Source: Dirofilaria immitis (taxonomy: Eukaryota > Nematoda > Chromadorea > Rhabditida > Onchocercidae). From it: a stretch of 64,000 nt of DNA. The stretch covers positions 1,949,501 to 2,013,500 of the forward strand of contig JAKNDB010000098.1 of NCBI GenBank assembly GCA_024305405.1. Direction: 5' to 3'. The notes beneath the pieces were generated by a model. That model searched no databases. It was not told the origin of the DNA and saw only the letters and a program-made list of their open reading frames with translations. Positions 62,651-64,000 of this stretch are shown piece by piece. The position numbers were made by a program, and so were the translations under genes. Numbering within the stretch: position 1 is the stretch's first letter; each line of letters begins with the position of its first letter.

Positions 62651-63993
62651 CTATCCCAACCTTGTAATACAATTTTTGAAAAAAGTTGCTCATCGACAAC
62701 ATCTCTCACTATTTCTGGATCAGGATAGTTATTTTCAGGATGCGTATCTAGTGGTTGCAATGCTTCAACATTAATGTCAAAAGAAAGGCTTCCTGAAGCA
62801 TCAAGATCAAATTCGACATCAAAAATCCTCGATTTTTTCTGAGATCTTCTATACCATAAATTATCCGACCTAAAAAGTTAACATAAAATGTGTTTGAAAA
62901 AATGCATGACAAAAAAGATTGACTGGAAATGGAAATGGAAGATTTAAACAAAAAGGAAAACGTATGGAGTGAATATTACATCATATTTTTCATATTAAAA
63001 TTACTCAGTAACCACCGAAAAATAAAAAATAATAGAACACTGATAAACTTATCTTACCTTTTTATTCCAGAAGTATTAGAAGCAATTACATCTCTCACTT
63101 TTGATGCTCCTCTCCATAACATCTTCTCCATCAAATCTTGATCATTTTGAATACTACTTTGCTCATACCACAAACTTCCATCATCCATCATTCGAAACAG
63201 AAACAATTTTTGATTAACAGAATTGACATCAATATTCAGGAAAGAGATAGCTCGAGTTGGTCCGTTCCCGAATAATAATTTTTCAGCTAAGCGTGGAATT
63301 CGTACATCATATTTAGGTTGTTCTCGATAAAATGCAGCTGCATCACGAGGTTCTTGCAGTCGTTTGATTGATGCCAATGATGACCACGTCATGCTATCCG
63401 AATGACGATATAGGGAAAATGTTTGTACATCGGGATATATAGTATGTTGTAAGATATAGAAGGGATAAATAGTACCATTTCGATCAATATCTCGAATGGG
63501 TGGAGCACTTGTGATGTGATGCCCACCATGATAGATGCTATGAGCCATTTCCAAACAAGGAGATCCGCGCATTCGTTCATCCACAATCACAAACCTTTTA
63601 AATGTTTTTGAACTCAACTTTCAAAAAATTTACTTTCGACATCTTACTCCTTATGCATTTAATATAAATCTGGAAATTTAAACTGAATGATAATAAGATC
63701 TCAATTTAAAAAAAGAGTCTTACTTTTTCGATGTACAAATAAGAACCATTTGCGGAGTATCGGGTAAACTGTATAGCTGATGTATAGCTTCCTTCTCAAA
63801 AGCATCTTCGTATTGGAAATGATATGAGTTTCGCGATGTATCGTCATATTCGGGAACAGAATACAGTACATCACCTGTAGATATTTAATTTTTGAAGATA
63901 ATGCCAAATACATTTTTTTAGATCTCAGAATATTCGATAAAAATCGACAAAATTAAGCTGTCGTCCACTCTTACTTTCATCTTCACTACTCAT
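62651..63993 (-). CDS. unrecognised conserved-looking protein, 5' part
   Basis: Four exons with consistent phases: 63993-63975, 63874-63724, 63594-63058 and 62869-62651; the start ATG is at 63993-63991. The N-terminal 308 residues are covered; the 3' end is not resolved. It begins MSSEDE, then an acidic segment (VPEYDDTSRNSYHFQYEDAF), a short hydrophobic strand (QMVLICTSKKFVIVDERM), and further strand-like blocks such as QTFSLYRHSD, FGNGPTRAISFLNI and LFLFRMMDDGSLWYEQSS. There is no signal peptide or membrane helix. Alternating short beta-strands with turn residues suggest a beta-propeller or similar scaffold, perhaps a nuclear factor such as a TAF1C-like protein, but I cannot support a family assignment. 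The large 537-base exon reads open throughout. It is on the same strand as, and just upstream of, the geranylgeranyltransferase beta subunit. Confidence 0.78.
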
Positions 63994-64000
63994 ATTTTTT

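Overview
The window looks like nuclear DNA of a filarial (onchocercid) nematode. It is very A+T-rich. The genes are split into many small exons with GT..AG introns, and several start codons sit 10-15 bases after a TTGCAG or TTTCAG acceptor, as expected for spliced-leader trans-splicing. The proteins are eukaryotic, with one exception: a decayed piece of an alphaproteobacterial guaB gene inside an intron. That is the pattern of nuclear Wolbachia transfers in filarial worms. I cannot name the species.

Layout, + strand first. 575-1944 is an NDUFAF2-like complex I assembly factor and 2690-4520 an ATPAF2-like ATP synthase assembly factor, head to tail. 8899-12953 is a lipid phosphate phosphatase whose 5' flank is a tandem repeat array and whose fourth intron holds the guaB relic on the - strand (11761-12262). 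14458-19535 is SIN1, the TORC2 subunit. 24807-27998 is ADAL, an N6-methyl-AMP deaminase-like enzyme. 34994-36543 is a small secreted-peptide gene. 39510-42530 is SEC62, an ER translocation factor. On the - strand, 44010-45483 is a small MSP-domain protein, 46443-50241 an ACOT8/TesB-like acyl-CoA thioesterase, 59681-61881 (5' end unresolved) the beta subunit of geranylgeranyltransferase I, and 62651-63993 the 5' part of a gene I do not recognise. The long gaps hold A+T-rich DNA with tandem repeats, including a run of about 840 bp of AAT units at 37013-37855.

The main caution concerns reading frames. In seven + strand genes the family-like reading frame is interrupted, and nearly every break is repaired by adding one A or T to a short homopolymer run, never by removing one. 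With those repairs, exon phases and total lengths come out right (for example 646 codons for SIN1 and 411 for SEC62). Uncorrected homopolymer shortening in the assembly is the simplest explanation; real decay of this segment is the alternative. NDUFAF2 also has an in-frame TGA that this does not explain. The thioesterase, and the resolved exons of the other - strand genes, keep their frame throughout.

The genes do not form one pathway. Two local groupings may matter: the two mitochondrial assembly factors at the left end, and the close same-strand pair at the right end (unrecognised gene followed by the geranylgeranyltransferase beta subunit). Either could be a nematode operon.
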